5,634 nt of DNA from Desulfobacterales bacterium (GTDB lineage: Bacteria; Desulfobacterota; Desulfobacteria; Desulfobacterales; C00003106): assembly GCA_030672555.1 (NCBI GenBank), contig DAOVGD010000176.1:1-5634 (forward strand), read 5' to 3'. A program made the position numbers and the translations under genes. The notes beneath the pieces are model-generated. The model was not told where the DNA came from, made no database searches, and saw nothing but the letters and a program-made list of their open reading frames with translations. Below are positions 5,426 to 5,634 of this stretch, piece by piece. Positions within the stretch are counted from its first letter, which is position 1. Each line of letters opens with the position of its first letter.

Positions 5426-5634
5426 AATGCGAGCGCGCGTTTGAACGCCGCTGAGTGGATCTTGCCGGCAAAATGCACCGGACTTTTTCCGTAAATCGGA
5501 TCCCATCCTGAAGGGTCCGCTACACAGAAGAATTGTGTTTCTAGCCCAATACGCACTGCGGCTTCTTCCGTGGTCAGCCCCACCACGCGTGTTGCTGCAT
5601 CCCAGGTAGCGCCGCAAGGGGCCCCTCGCAGTAT
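5422..5634 (-). CDS. DUF166-like protein, C-terminal part, 5' end outside window
   Basis: The - strand frame is open from the right edge and codes for 70 residues before TGA. It contains RGAPCGATW near its start (C7 when counted from the edge), then GLETQFFCVAD (C37) and GKSPVHFAGKIH (H54, H60). These blocks resemble the C-terminal part of the DUF166 family (sometimes labelled thymidylate synthase-like in databases without proof), whose conserved cysteines suggest a metal or redox role. The assignment is from memory of the motifs. The stop codon falls in the terminal repeat of the adjoining MITE-like element, so the present C terminus may be created by the insertion. Removing the element with one AT copy continues the frame for 10 more residues (LWESSFNEAG) to a TGA at 5205-5203. 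Overlapping frames on both strands lack any recognisable motif. Confidence 0.72.
   Translation of the reverse strand: MLRGAPCGATWDAATRVVGLTTEEAAVRIGLETQFFCVADPSGWDPIYGKSPVHFAGKIHSAAFKRALAL

Noticed and set aside
5235..5444. 69-residue + strand ORF inside the MITE-like element
   Set aside because: It starts in the terminal repeat, reads through the other end and has no domain. Inverted repeats explain the sequence better.
5369..5617. 82-residue - strand ORF across the right end of the element
   Set aside because: It runs out of frame with the DUF166-like sequence, which shows recognisable motifs, and crosses the repeat boundary.

Overview
The window looks like chromosome from a free-living, signalling-rich Gram-negative bacterium, most likely a member of the Desulfobacterota (former Deltaproteobacteria). 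That is inferred from paired HDOD genes, a c-di-GMP-type enzyme, a PilZ receptor, a two-CBS protein, a DUF166-like gene and a small inverted-repeat element of a type I associate with that group. No rRNA, tRNA, CRISPR array, phage gene or transposase gene is visible.

Bases 1-3909 (+ strand) hold a tight signalling operon. An HDOD protein, cut by the left edge, overlaps by ATGA a metallo-beta-lactamase-fold hydrolase. After 54 nt comes a 104-residue protein resembling the segment found before HD-type domains. It overlaps by ATGA a second, full-length HDOD protein, which overlaps by ATGA a degenerate receiver-GGDDF protein. Three of the four junctions are 4-nt stop/start overlaps, so the products are probably made together. 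The HDOD copies differ at a key site: the second keeps a full set of HD-type metal-ligand candidates, while the first has Asn in place of the last Asp. The last protein has lost the receiver phosphorylation residues and carries GGDDF instead of GGDEF.

Bases 3910-5033 (- strand) converge on that operon with only a 14-nt gap. A two-CBS-domain protein (3924-4379) has its own candidate promoter, overlapped by a perfect 12-bp palindrome. Upstream of it lies a PilZ gene (4719-5033) followed after 18 nt by a small Cys-rich gene (4515-4700) that probably starts at TTG behind a perfect ribosome binding site. The PilZ gene has a good sigma-70-type promoter with 17-bp spacing, and a leader with two hairpins, one ending exactly at the ribosome binding site.

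Bases 5034-5634: after the PilZ leader and an AT-rich intergenic stretch comes a 191-bp MITE-like element (5235-5425) with 18-bp terminal inverted repeats and nested internal inverted repeats. It abuts the 3' end of a gene on the - strand (5422-5634, cut by the right edge) that resembles DUF166. The stop codon of this gene lies at the edge of the element, so the insertion appears to have redefined its C terminus.

How the genes may work together (inference): the + operon would be a signalling module in which HDOD proteins act as scaffolds or outputs, the MBL enzyme cleaves a phosphodiester or similar substrate, and the GGDDF protein makes or senses a cyclic dinucleotide. The nearby PilZ protein could be a receptor for that nucleotide, although it is transcribed separately.
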